DNA of 64,000 nt from a virus, in the IMG/VR virus record IMGVR_UViG_3300048997_000353, positions 44,442 to 108,441 of that record. One strand, written 5' to 3'. The notes under the pieces were generated by a model. The model saw nothing but the letters and a program-made list of their open reading frames with translations, did no database searches and was not told where the DNA came from. Of this stretch, positions 15,121-22,871 are shown in pieces. The stretch's first letter is position 1. Every line of letters begins with the position of its first letter. The translations under genes were made by a program, and so were the position numbers.

Positions 15121-16071
15121 TTAAACCTCGAAACCAAATTGCAGATCAGCCAGCCCGGTTGCTGGAGTTGCTGACCAGGGAAACGGCCACGGTATCCAGG
15201 TGATGCCATCCGCGCTGCACTCAGCCGCACCGTCTCTAAAAACGGAATCCGTGGGGAATCCTTGCTGCAATCCTTTTCGCAATGGATAACACAAACCATC
15301 GCACTGGACGTGCACCACGTCACCTGGCGCCATCACCAGGGGGGTTGCAAACTCCATCCGTGGTAGCCAGCCGTCCTTGTCCGATATCCCCGAGAATGTG
15401 AAGAACTGCGCCACGCCATTGATTCCGACCGTGATCTTCGCGGGCGTGTTCCGGATGGCGCGGAACCAAAGCGCATACGCAGTGATCGGACTCGATGGCT
15501 TAATCACTTCGCGCCCGTGAAACAAGGGATTGCCGACCCACGCTTCCATGTAGCCGATGCCATCGGCGCATAGCGGCCCCGACAGTCCGAGAATGGGAAC
15601 GTAGCCAAATCGTTCGGTGCGGTTACCCAATGGGCTGACATACACAACTTTTCCGTCCGAGGGAAGAATCAACGGTTGCGGCGCATCTTCGTTTGGCGCA
15701 TTGATGTACAGAGAATCCAGAGAGCAAAAGTTTAGGTCGGGCGCAGGATCAATATTTGTGAACGACAGCACGTACTGCTTGCCAGCTTCAAACGTGAACA
15801 GGTAGGGCAGCCTGAGAACGGGCCAGTCACCAAGAGCCGTGCCCTGCAGGGTCCACGCGAGATTCGTTCCAATGAGGATGATTTTGATCTGGCCGTTGGT
15901 CCCAGCGGCGTACCCTGGCTTGCTGACGATCAGAAACGGCCGCATGGTATCGACCACTAAAGAATTCTTCAGCCGGAAATGCATTTCAACTGTTTTGTTG
16001 CCGTGACCAATCGTGGTGTTGGCGAGCCCATCGGCTGCGAGTGATCCGTAAAATCCGCTTCGTTGAATCAT
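15121..16071 (-). CDS. Probable tail or receptor-binding structural protein
   Basis: 316 residues starting MIQRSGFYGSLAAD after AAAGGAGAACG. Beta-rich throughout with many Gly, Pro and aromatic residues (GDWPVLRLPYLFTF, GIGYMEAWVGNPLFHG), typical of phage baseplate or fibre proteins. No named domain is visible; it could be a carbohydrate-binding virion protein. Confidence 0.55.
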   Translation of the reverse strand: MIQRSGFYGSLAADGLANTTIGHGNKTVEMHFRLKNSLVVDTMRPFLIVSKPGYAAGTNGQIKIILIGTNLAWTLQGTALGDWPVLRLPYLFTFEAGKQYVLSFTNIDPAPDLNFCSLDSLYINAPNEDAPQPLILPSDGKVVYVSPLGNRTERFGYVPILGLSGPLCADGIGYMEAWVGNPLFHGREVIKPSSPITAYALWFRAIRNTPAKITVGINGVAQFFTFSGISDKDGWLPRMEFATPLVMAPGDVVHVQCDGLCYPLRKGLQQGFPTDSVFRDGAAECSADGITWIPWPFPWSATPATGLADLQFGFEV

Positions 16072-16109
16072 GGTCGGTTCGTTCTCCTTTGACAAATGGC
16101 AGAGCATGG

Positions 16110-16139
16110 AACTTACCTGCATAGCAGGTTAAAGGTCAA
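16110..16139 (-). promoter_or_regulatory. Weak promoter candidate upstream of 15121-16071
   Basis: Minus strand TTGACC, 18-base spacer, TAAGTT. The spacer holds a short inverted repeat (ACCTGC/GCAGGT). The -10 match is poor. Confidence 0.3.
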
Positions 16140-16143
16140 GTTT

Positions 16144-16347
16144 TTATTTTTCGTCCTTCTCGTCCCGCGGGATGCAAACAATCCCCCGGGTCCTGCCAAA
16201 ATCGTCTTTGATTCTATGGACGCGCAAGCCAGCCGCCTCGCACTTCTTGATTTCGGCGATGGTTTCTTCGTTGGTAAAAACATGCGGACCTAATTCCTCG
16301 CAGCCCGCTAATAATACTAGCACCAGGAATAATAAAAGTAGCTTCAT
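16144..16347 (-). CDS. Small phage lipoprotein
   Basis: 67 residues starting MKLLLLFLVLVLLAGCEELG. A hydrophobic signal ends in a textbook lipobox (LLAGC, Cys16), so the mature protein should be lipid-anchored. The mature part is charged, with one further Cys (GIVCIP). Phage lipoproteins often act in superinfection exclusion or as Rz1-like spanins, but nothing here decides between them. ATGA-coupled to 16344-16694. Confidence 0.7.
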   Translation of the reverse strand: MKLLLLFLVLVLLAGCEELGPHVFTNEETIAEIKKCEAAGLRVHRIKDDFGRTRGIVCIPRDEKDEK

Positions 16348-16694
16348 GGTTTGTACTCCACCAAAGCTGGCAGACGGCTCATGATCGACGGAAAAAATTG
16401 TGTGGCGAGCTCAAGGCCTTCGGCGAAAGTGTACGTTCCTTCGAGCAGGAATGTGCTGTTGGAACCGGGACGAGAATCTACACTTTGATCCCAGCACGAA
16501 ATTGCCGTCCAACCGTCTTTGTGATGCAACGCGGCAACTCCTTGGCTTTGCCCTTTCGGAGCGAGTATCCCGTCCGGATACCGGCCCCATGGTGACACGA
16601 AATCGTGCGGCGCCGATCTCGGTCCCCACGCGCCGCCCGGCTCCCACATGTAATGGCCCGCTCGTTCGAAGCAGCCGAAATAATAGGCTTTCAT
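16344..16694 (-). CDS. Hypothetical protein, 116 residues
   Basis: Starts MKAYYFGCFERAGHYMW; aromatic and Gly-rich with no transmembrane segment, resembling uncharacterised proteins common in phage replication regions. Its start overlaps the helicase-loader-like gene stop. Confidence 0.55.
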   Translation of the reverse strand: MKAYYFGCFERAGHYMWEPGGAWGPRSAPHDFVSPWGRYPDGILAPKGQSQGVAALHHKDGWTAISCWDQSVDSRPGSNSTFLLEGTYTFAEGLELATQFFPSIMSRLPALVEYKP

Positions 16695-17503
16695 TTTGCC
16701 TCCTGCGAAGCTTCCGGGGTTGGCGGCTCTGGATACCTGCGTTTAATTTCCTCTTTCTGTTGCCGGATGCGCTCGTCCATCTCAGGCGTCCGAATGACAA
16801 CATGGGGAGTGGACGCAGTAACTTTACTTGCCGACGAAGTTGGCTGCATTGCTTGCTGCATTTCCTCGGCCGTCATCGGCGGTCGTGTGCGAATCGAGTT
16901 GGCTTCGGGCAACTGCCGAACTGGCTCATAAAAACGCTCGAGTATTTTCTGGGCTTCCGGTCCGCTGATTAAATTCTGGTCACGCTCGATCTCTTCCTGA
17001 TGCGCGTAGTTCTCCAGGAAATCTTTTTTGCGCCACACGAGGTCGGCCGTTGGACACTCCCACAAGAAAGCCATCCCGCCGGCAGCCTTGATGGCGCGCA
17101 CAATTTTTTCATCCAAGGCGGGCGCCCGACGATCGACTCCAAGATCCGGATGAAAATACTGCCCGATCCACGCGAGTCCCTCTTGCCAGGATTTTTCAGC
17201 GAGAAGGGCCTGCGCGGCACCGTTGGCGGTATCCACGAATTCAAACAGGTGAGCTGGCGTGGGAAACTGGCAAGCCGATGTTGGCTTGAAGGTGCTTTTC
17301 AGTTTCGCGAAGGCTGTTCGCAATCCCTCTTCGGAGAGATCCTTCGTCCTGCGATCCGTGAACAGGGTTTCAATCCAAAGATCAAAAACTGGCGCGCCCA
17401 CAATTTTTTCAGTGAGCGTTCCGATCTTTAAGAGTTCCGTCCGAATTAAGGCCTGAGTTTTCGAGGTTCTGTCGAAGGACTTCGTCTGCATCTGGTCTGC
17501 CAT
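16691..17503 (-). CDS. Candidate helicase loader / replication protein P-like
   Basis: 270 residues starting MADQMQTKSFDRTS with SD AAAAGGAGAACC. Helical N-terminal 80 residues, a CQFPTPAHLFEFV segment similar to helicase-loader families where P-rich linkers precede the loader helix, and a Gln/Glu-rich basic C-terminus (IRQQKEEIKRRYP). It directly follows an initiator-like gene, the order seen in lambda O-P type modules. The assignment rests on context. Confidence 0.45.
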   Translation of the reverse strand: MADQMQTKSFDRTSKTQALIRTELLKIGTLTEKIVGAPVFDLWIETLFTDRRTKDLSEEGLRTAFAKLKSTFKPTSACQFPTPAHLFEFVDTANGAAQALLAEKSWQEGLAWIGQYFHPDLGVDRRAPALDEKIVRAIKAAGGMAFLWECPTADLVWRKKDFLENYAHQEEIERDQNLISGPEAQKILERFYEPVRQLPEANSIRTRPPMTAEEMQQAMQPTSSASKVTASTPHVVIRTPEMDERIRQQKEEIKRRYPEPPTPEASQEAK

Positions 17504-18305
17504 TGGTTCTCCTTTTGCCATTCGTTTGGGCGGGTGGTTTATCTTCCCATTGATGGCCGTTCAAAAAAGTGGTGGGATGTGGAATGAATTGGAGTGTGCC
17601 GTCCGCGATGCTACTCGACCATTGCTCGGTCTGGCACCAGAGCTCGACCGCTTCGACCACCTCGGGCCAGCGGTCGTCGGCCTTTACCTGGGACAGCCAG
17701 GCCTTGAGTGCCCGGCCCCGGTGGACCTTCCTCGGGTAGCTGTGCCAGAAGATCGAGAACCCTGGCAAGTCAGGCTCGTTTCGGACACTTCTGTCGCCCG
17801 GGTTTTGGGCAATGGTTTTAGATTCTAATTCTTCATTCTTACTTCTTAATTCTAGAATAGGTGCGTCCTCAGTACAGTCCACAGTGCGTCCTCCATGCGT
17901 CCTCAGTGTCACGTCAGTACCGTCCTCAGTACACGGCTCATAAATTGGGTACTGCCATGACGTTGAAGCATCAGCATTTAGGCGTTGTCCGATGAGTGCG
18001 CCGAATTCCGGTTCATACTTGTTGACCAAACACCTGTAGTTCCCCCTACATCCCGGTGTCCTAAACCTTTTTATGTACGCTTTTTGTTCGATACTCTCAA
18101 GGCTCCTCTGGATGTCCCGGAGGGTCGTTCCTCGGGGTGCCGAGGCCAAAAGCTTACCGGCCGAACCGGTCCAAATCCCGGTCTTGAAGTCGGCCTGCAG
18201 GTGGATCACGGTGTACACACCCAGGTCAAAAAAACCCATCTCCCCCTCTTCTAAATGCTGTTGGATACCGCGGCGGATTTTAATGAAACCCCTGGGGTGT
18301 GCCAA
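17409..18305 (-). CDS. Replication initiator-like protein (phage O / DnaD type)
   Basis: 298 residues from a TTG at 18305 with SD AAGGGAGG. The N-terminal 90 residues look like a winged-helix domain (FFDLGVYTVIHLQADFKTG, then IQRSLESIEQKAYIKRF). The C-terminal part has IFWHSYPRKVHRGRALKAWL, the F-x-x-YP-K-x-x-AxxAW signature of phage initiator or DnaD-like proteins. It overlaps the loader-like gene by 95 bases in another frame. An origin-like palindrome lies just upstream. Confidence 0.6.
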   Translation of the reverse strand: MAHPRGFIKIRRGIQQHLEEGEMGFFDLGVYTVIHLQADFKTGIWTGSAGKLLASAPRGTTLRDIQRSLESIEQKAYIKRFRTPGCRGNYRCLVNKYEPEFGALIGQRLNADASTSWQYPIYEPCTEDGTDVTLRTHGGRTVDCTEDAPILELRSKNEELESKTIAQNPGDRSVRNEPDLPGFSIFWHSYPRKVHRGRALKAWLSQVKADDRWPEVVEAVELWCQTEQWSSSIADGTLQFIPHPTTFLNGHQWEDKPPAQTNGKRRTNGRPDADEVLRQNLENSGLNSDGTLKDRNAH

Positions 18306-18339
18306 ACGAACGCCCTCCCTTAAAGAGCGAGGCGAGAAA

Positions 18340-18362
18340 GGCCGGTGTTAAGGGCACCGGCC
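18340..18362 (-). terminator. Hairpin between coiled-coil gene and initiator gene
   Basis: 8-bp stem GGCCGGTG/CACCGGCC followed by TTTCTCG on the minus strand. It lies between a promoter (18401-18429) and the initiator gene, so it could be an attenuator. Confidence 0.55.
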
Positions 18363-18400
18363 TGGGGCTCGCTTTGAAACCTGACATGGAACCGGACTGA

Positions 18401-18429
18401 ACGATAACTGCGGCAGGGGAACAGGTCAA
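18401..18429 (-). promoter_or_regulatory. Promoter candidate for the replication operon
   Basis: Minus strand TTGACC, 17-base spacer, TATCGT, about 100 bases above the initiator start. Confidence 0.5.
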
Positions 18430-18453
18430 GTATGCATTGTTGACCAGATGGAC

Positions 18454-18488
18454 AAACTCACAACATTCTGCGGATTTCCTGTGAGTTT
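18454..18488. repeat. Inverted repeat, possible origin or operator
   Basis: A 9-bp inverted repeat (AAACTCACA and TGTGAGTTT) separated by 17 bases, next to TGTGGAAAT (similar to a DnaA box) and TGTGAATGTGTGAATT. Placed upstream of the initiator-like gene, it may be a phage origin or an operator. Confidence 0.4.
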
Positions 18489-18522
18489 GCCCTGTGGAAA
18501 TACTGTGAATGTGTGAATTAAC

Positions 18523-18960
18523 TCAAACAGAACCAGTTGACAAGCCTTCTTTGGCATTCGCCGAACCCTTACTTAACAGAGACGCTAGATCGTTTCTGTC
18601 GCGGTCGGCGATTTCTTTTTCGATCAATCGCTGAAAAATCGCCTCTGCTTCCGGGTGCAGTTCGAGCCAGGCAATATTTTCTTGCAATTGCTGGCCCTTG
18701 AGCTGGACCGCGCGCAATTCGTCATTCATCCGCTTCTGGATCTCGACGATTTGATCCTTCACGACATCCAGTTCCTGTTTCTGCTTTCCCAGAAATGTAA
18801 CGGGAACTTTTGCCGTGAACGCGCCAGGCCAATTGCCAGAAGGCTGCGGCAGTCCGCGTCCTTCCGAAATACCGCCATCGGGCAACGGTTGTTTCTGTGT
18901 TGGTTTAACCACTGGTTTGATCCTCCATGTGTGAATGTGAAATAAATCAAGAATGCTCAT
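18523..18960 (-). CDS. Coiled-coil protein, 145 residues
   Basis: A Pro/Gly-rich N-terminal half is followed by a long amphipathic helix (LDVVKDQIVEIQKRMNDEL, then LKGQQLQENIAWLEL). Probably oligomeric. ATGA-coupled to the gene above. No family recognised. Confidence 0.6.
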   Translation of the reverse strand: MSILDLFHIHTWRIKPVVKPTQKQPLPDGGISEGRGLPQPSGNWPGAFTAKVPVTFLGKQKQELDVVKDQIVEIQKRMNDELRAVQLKGQQLQENIAWLELHPEAEAIFQRLIEKEIADRDRNDLASLLSKGSANAKEGLSTGSV

Positions 18961-19184
18961 AGCACGATCCCGGTTTCCCTTTTGGGCGGCTCGGGAATGA
19001 CAGGTTTGCGATCCACGGCGTCGGCCAGCTCGCGCAGAAGTTGCGAGAAGCCAGTCGTGCGATCGTGTTCATACACCTTGCCCGACCACACCACTTTATC
19101 GCTGATAAACACCGTGGCTTCGTAATCGGAAATGTTACTGGCGAGGGGCTGCTCGGAAAGATTCCGAACTCGGATGGTCATCAT
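18957..19184 (-). CDS. Small beta-rich protein, 75 residues
   Basis: Starts MMTIRVRNLSEQPL; beta-strand-rich with VFISDKVVWSGKVYEH. The end (PPKRETGIVL) faintly resembles the shared C-terminal tag. The start overlaps the upstream stop by ATGA. Confidence 0.55.
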   Translation of the reverse strand: MMTIRVRNLSEQPLASNISDYEATVFISDKVVWSGKVYEHDRTTGFSQLLRELADAVDRKPVIPEPPKRETGIVL

Positions 19185-19423
19185 TGAATGATCTCGCGCG
19201 CGTGGTGCAACCGCCGAAACACATTGCCCGCCGCGACCCATCCGTAGGCCATGCCAGTGTCCCTTGTCAGGATCAGGACTGGCGTGAAGCAGTTCGAACA
19301 TCCAAGAACCAATGCGTGACGGCCCTGCTGCTGTTGCCTGTAAACGTCAATCGCTTCCTCGATCGTCAGTCCGTACTTCCGGACGATGATCAGAGGTCCC
19401 GGCAGTTTTTGTTGGTTGTTCAA
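19181..19423 (-). CDS. Hypothetical protein, 80 residues
   Basis: Starts MNNQQKLPGPLIIVRKYG, with a helix (TIEEAIDVYRQQQQG) and a CSNCF pair around residue 43. Overlaps the zinc-ribbon gene above and the gene below. Confidence 0.5.
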   Translation of the reverse strand: MNNQQKLPGPLIIVRKYGLTIEEAIDVYRQQQQGRHALVLGCSNCFTPVLILTRDTGMAYGWVAAGNVFRRLHHAREIIQ

Positions 19424-19685
19424 GTCGGGGCGCCCTATCGAAAATTTCCACGCTGATCAGGTCTGGCCTCAGTACATCGACGCCTTGACGCTCGCAACGC
19501 GGATTCGTGCAGCGGATCAAAGTTAAAATCCGCGGTGATCGTTCGAGTTTATTACCACACAAAAGACAGTAGAAATTCCTGCCTTCCGTGATGAGCATGC
19601 GCGCTTCGGTGCCGTGTGATTCTAGGCCCATGGGCGCGATCACGATAACACGGATTACAATTTTGGTTTCAGAAATCCCCAGCAC
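19347..19685 (-). CDS. Zinc-ribbon protein, start uncertain
   Basis: The frame holds FYCLLCGNKLERSP and CTNPRCERQG, a clean CxxC...CxxxxC zinc ribbon. Possible starts are GTG 19685, ATG 19631 or the ATG of MLITEGRNFY; none has a strong SD. The tail overlaps the 19181-19423 gene by 77 bases and looks less protein-like there. Confidence 0.45.
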   Translation of the reverse strand: MLGISETKIVIRVIVIAPMGLESHGTEARMLITEGRNFYCLLCGNKLERSPRILTLIRCTNPRCERQGVDVLRPDLISVEIFDRAPRLEQPTKTAGTSDHRPEVRTDDRGSD

Positions 19686-20098
19686 CAGTTGCCAACTTTG
19701 TAAATCTTCCGAATGCCTTCGCGCTCACTGAACAGTAACGGGTGAACGGCGGCTAGATCAGGCAGAACTGTCGCCGCGTCCGCCACGCGCAAGGGATGCT
19801 GGAATCTCTTCGCGTGGATGCCATACCCGTAAATCCGAAACCACCACAGCCCAGGCTCGCGATAGCCAGAGAATGGCCGGCGCAAGTTCCTGTCGAGATC
19901 CGCGCGGAGCTTGCCCTGTTCGATGTTGGCGAATAGCGGGACCGCTTTCGGTGGACCCTCATCATGAAGCGGGCAATTGACCAGGTCGTGTTCCTGGCAA
20001 TAGGAATTTAGAGACGCCCACAGTGGACCGTGGTTGCAGAGTGTCCACTGTTCCGCGTCGTCATACAGCCGGTTGCAAACGGAACATGTGACGATCAT
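19655..20098 (-). CDS. Hypothetical protein with N-terminal Cys cluster
   Basis: Starts MIVTCSVCNRLYDD with CSVC, further Cys/His (LCNHG, CQEH, CPLH) suggesting two zinc sites, then an aromatic beta-rich part (GLWWFRIYGYGIHAKRF). The SD GGAGGAATGGGAAGA favours the ATG at 20098. Confidence 0.55.
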   Translation of the reverse strand: MIVTCSVCNRLYDDAEQWTLCNHGPLWASLNSYCQEHDLVNCPLHDEGPPKAVPLFANIEQGKLRADLDRNLRRPFSGYREPGLWWFRIYGYGIHAKRFQHPLRVADAATVLPDLAAVHPLLFSEREGIRKIYKVGNWCWGFLKPKL

Positions 20099-20131
20099 TC
20101 TTCCCATTCCTCCAATTTTAATTCCATAGGT

Positions 20132-20395
20132 TCAGGAACACGAACACCCAATGTAACCGTAAGGCGCAAAATCACCCTGCGGAGAATGGCGTGCCCTGTA
20201 CTCCACTGGAAATTGTTTGTCCTCAGCAGGAACGAGCCCGTATGTGTTACCCAGAGAATCAGTCACGAACAAAACGGGATGATTCAACTTCACGCGGATC
20301 TGGTTGTCGACCGTGACCGCGTAAGGCAATGAAATCGAATAACACGTAGCATCCGTGGTTGTTACGTGCCATGTCATCCACTGTTTCAAGTTCAT
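20132..20395 (-). CDS. Hypothetical protein, 87 residues
   Basis: Starts MNLKQWMTWHVTTT; beta-rich with a possible hydrophobic strand (HPVLFVTDSLG) and a Cys-containing end (GYIGCSCS). Start overlaps the stop of the gene above (ATGA). Confidence 0.55.
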   Translation of the reverse strand: MNLKQWMTWHVTTTDATCYSISLPYAVTVDNQIRVKLNHPVLFVTDSLGNTYGLVPAEDKQFPVEYRARHSPQGDFAPYGYIGCSCS

Positions 20396-20571
20396 GTTTG
20401 CAGACTCCGTCCGACGGCCGCGATGACCTGTTTTTGAAGCATAGCCGTCAGTTCCGGGATGGGCACAAAAACGCCACTGCACGAATCTATTTTTGGCTCT
20501 GGCATAAATTTTGCGGCCAGTGCGCCGCTGAATATGCCAGCGAGGCGCGCGAACAAGGCCCGCCGGTTCAT
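20392..20571 (-). CDS. Short protein with RR signal-like N-terminus
   Basis: 59 residues starting MNRRALFARLAGIFSGALAA, a twin-Arg plus hydrophobic stretch resembling a Tat or membrane-targeting segment, then KFMPEPKID and an amphipathic helix. SD AAAGGAGCCCAC. Coupled on both sides by ATGA. It echoes the Tat-like protein at 13437-13799. Confidence 0.55.
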   Translation of the reverse strand: MNRRALFARLAGIFSGALAAKFMPEPKIDSCSGVFVPIPELTAMLQKQVIAAVGRSLQT

Positions 20572-20786
20572 GTGGGCTCCTTTACGTCGGACTTGGGTTT
20601 CCCCTTCACGGCTTGCGGCCGCTCAATGAGATCGGCCAGGATGCCGATCGCTTCGAGGACGCGCAGTTGGCCGCGAACCATGTCGACCTGCAGATCCCGG
20701 TCATGCGTGCGCGGCATTGAGGAATTTTCCAACTTCGAGACTGTCTGCTGCTGTTGCTCGATCAGTTCTTGGATTGTTTCTGCCAT
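20568..20786 (-). CDS. Helical hypothetical protein, 72 residues
   Basis: Starts MAETIQELIEQQQQTVSKLE behind AAAAGGAGCTC; helical with DMVRGQLRVLEAIGILADLIE and a Lys/Pro end. It is the first gene below array 1, with its SD beginning about 20 bases from the array edge. Confidence 0.6.
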   Translation of the reverse strand: MAETIQELIEQQQQTVSKLENSSMPRTHDRDLQVDMVRGQLRVLEAIGILADLIERPQAVKGKPKSDVKEPT

Positions 20787-20816
20787 TTCTTAGAGCTCCT
20801 TTTTAGATTTGTACTG

Positions 20817-21558
20817 CCGCTAGCTTCAGTCCTGGTTTCGTCGTGTAATATCTAGTGATGCCGCCTCGTGCAGTCACGTGAAGTGTGGTGATGCCGCTGC
20901 ATCCTGTTTTGCCTGACTCAGTTTCGCCGTTAGATGGTGCCGACCGGCTCCGCTTTGTCGTGCCGCTAAGTCGAGTCCGAAATTGTCTCGTCATGTCATG
21001 CCGCTACATTTCGTTTCGTCCGGTTTGCAAATTGCCGCCCCCGCGATGCTGCGTGATGCGATGTCCTGTCAAGCCGCTCGGTCTGGCGGTGCGAAGTGGA
21101 ATCGAGTAACGCCGCTCTGTCCGGTCAGGTATGGTTCAGTGGGGTAAAGCCGTTTCGTTAAGTTTTGTCCTGTCACGAAATGTCCTATCAGGCCGCTGTG
21201 TTCAGTTCTGTTCTGTGGTGTCGCATACGGCCGCTGCATCGAATTTTGTAAGATTTAATCTGGCGTTGCCGCTCCGTGGGATCCAGTAGTATCAAGTAAA
21301 GTCTGGTCAAGCCGCTGTGTATTTGTCATGTCACGTCCAGTCGGGCCGCTCGGTCAAGTTGTGCCGTGTGCGGTCTAGCCCGGCCGCTCCGTGGAGTTCA
21401 GTTTCGTTCAATTGCGTCCTGCCGCTACGTGACGTAAAGTTCGGTGAAGTGGTGCCGCTGAGTCACGCTTGGTGAAGCGGTGCCGCTCCGTGGTGTCATG
21501 CCGCGCCTGGTTGAGCAATGCCGCTATGTGGTGTGGCGTGATGTTAAGTGACGCCGCT
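20817..21558 (+). repeat. Pentamer-phased array 1 (23 headers)
   Basis: Read on the plus strand, the array is a chain of header CCGCT (variants CCGCC, CCGTT, CCGCG) followed by pentamers NNGTN and ending NNG before the next header. Example: header at 21112 is followed by CTGTC CGGTC AGGTA TGGTT, CAGTG GGGTA AAG and a CCGTT header. By hand parse the 22 header spacings are 13 to 44 bases, and 17 equal 3 modulo 5. No reading frame is credible. It is antisense to the minus-strand genes on both sides. Confidence 0.9.
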
Positions 21559-21577
21559 CGGTTTTTGGAAAATGAAT

Positions 21578-21740
21578 GGGAACCGCTGAACATTGGAGTA
21601 ACAGTCCAACTCTTTGCGGTTCCCCTTGAAACGGCCACGGCTCCGAGGCTAATCGCGGGTTGATCGTAAGCAGTTACGATGCTTCGTATCCCTATCGCCG
21701 TCCTCCGCCTATAGCTCCACTTGGTCACTAGGGCCGTTTC
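21578..21740. ncRNA. Structured RNA element at end of array 1
   Basis: Two base-paired domains. The first is a hairpin with a 9-bp stem GGGAACCGC/GCGGTTCCC (21578-21624) containing an inner TTGGA/TCCAA. The second is closed by GAAACGGCC/GGCCGTTTC (21628-21740) and contains a 7-bp hairpin ATCGTAA-GCAG-TTACGAT. The outer helix overlaps the stop codon of the minus-strand gene above. Strand and function are unknown; it could be a ribozyme, processing signal or regulatory RNA. Confidence 0.5.
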
Positions 21741-21930
21741 AATTACCAATCTTGGCGCGGACAAAGCAGTCTTTTGCCTCAAGCAGTTTGCGGAGTCCAG
21801 CCGATTTCTCAGGCCCATCAGGAAGTTGCGCGTCCATCGAGCAGGCGAGCGCGAATACATCTCCGCTCACGCCCCTTAGGTGCTCTGGTAAGTGTGCGAA
21901 GTCGAAATATTTCATAATCGGTGATGGCAC
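21739..21930 (-). CDS. Conserved small phage protein (MKYFDFAHLPEHL type)
   Basis: The body MKYFDFAHLPEHLRGVSGDV ... LPDGPEKSAGLRKLLEAKD matches a very common uncharacterised phage protein of 50-60 residues. The GTG at 21930 has the better-placed SD (GGAGGAACACT); the ATG at 21915 is the alternative. It is followed at once by the structured RNA of array 1. Confidence 0.75.
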   Translation of the reverse strand: MPSPIMKYFDFAHLPEHLRGVSGDVFALACSMDAQLPDGPEKSAGLRKLLEAKDCFVRAKIGN

Positions 21931-21963
21931 AGTGTTCCTCCATTTCGAGTTGCGATTATAAGG

Positions 21964-21985
21964 GGCCGGATTCGGCGCTCCGGCC
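21964..21985 (-). terminator. Hairpin below RAMP-like gene
   Basis: 7-bp stem GGCCGGA/TCCGGCC with an 8-base loop, then CCCTTATAATC on the minus strand; an imperfect terminator, or a hairpin followed by a TATAAT box. Confidence 0.5.
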
Positions 21986-21998
21986 TGCGCTTCGTGAT

Positions 21999-22814
21999 TT
22001 AAGCCGTCGCCGCCTTGGCTGTTTCCGCGCCGTTCGCCTTGGCTGGTGCCTCGATCACTGGCTTCTCCCGCTTCTTCTGCCGGTCGCCCATCTCGATCTC
22101 GGCTTCGTCGACCCGGAAGCGGCCGCGGCCCAGCGATCGGCAACTGCCCAAACCGCACATCATAATCATCGCAGTGACGTCGGTAAGATCAACCTCCTTC
22201 ACGTTGGTGGTCAAGAATCGGAAGTTGAACGAAAATCTCGAGCCCGACGCCACACACTCGGAATGCTGGTAAATGCTCTTGGGTCCCTTCGGCGTATTCA
22301 CCGAACCCATGAACGCACTCCAATAAGTTTTGGCCGGGCCTGTCATGTCCTCGTTCAGCATGTACACCTTGTCCGGGGAATCAGCGTCGAGCAAACTAAA
22401 TCCATCGGCCAAGACGCGCGCTGCTTCCGAGAAATCACCCTTCGTTCCCCGCAGATCGGAAAATATTTTGAGACGCGATGCGGCCTGCTTTATGCAGGCC
22501 TGCACCATCCAGTTGCCGATATACGCTCCGCGCTCCGTGCGCCGGAGAGCGTTGACTCCATACACTTGCTCGGGCTGCAATTCCCCGGTTTCGCTCGGAA
22601 GTTCCTCCTGCCCAACCTCTTCGTGAAGGATTCTCTGGACAGCCTTCTCGGCATCATCGCCGGTCAGTTCCAAATGATGCTCCACGAACGCGCGAACACC
22701 ACGTTCATCCGCTGGTTGCCCGCCCACAAACTCGGTTACGAAAGTGGCTTGCACTTTCACAACTCCCGTTAGTTTCTGGTAAATCGCTTCTAGGTCTTTT
22801 GCGTTGAATTTCAT
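21999..22814 (-). CDS. Candidate RAMP-superfamily (Cas7-like) protein between repeat arrays
   Basis: 271 residues from the ATG at 22814, SD AAAGGAGAACAG. Features resemble RAMP/Cas7 proteins. The first strand is KVQATFVTEFVGG. A strand-loop-helix segment, GAYIGNWMVQACIKQAASRL, resembles the PYIPGSSLKGALR element. A C-terminal strand pair (SRFSFNFRFLTTNV, TAMIMMCGLGSCRSLGRGRF) has the glycine-rich loop typical of RAMPs near residues 221-233. The end is a basic, Ala-rich tail. It lies between arrays 1 and 2, its SD 40 bases from array 2. Single-strand nucleic-acid binding is inferred; no Cas gene is nearby. A novel beta-rich fold is the main alternative. Confidence 0.5.
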   Translation of the reverse strand: MKFNAKDLEAIYQKLTGVVKVQATFVTEFVGGQPADERGVRAFVEHHLELTGDDAEKAVQRILHEEVGQEELPSETGELQPEQVYGVNALRRTERGAYIGNWMVQACIKQAASRLKIFSDLRGTKGDFSEAARVLADGFSLLDADSPDKVYMLNEDMTGPAKTYWSAFMGSVNTPKGPKSIYQHSECVASGSRFSFNFRFLTTNVKEVDLTDVTAMIMMCGLGSCRSLGRGRFRVDEAEIEMGDRQKKREKPVIEAPAKANGAETAKAATA

Positions 22815-22871
22815 TTTCTGTTCTCCTTTGTGATCTGCGAACGAATCGATCATTGCTCGCTAGATTTCGTG

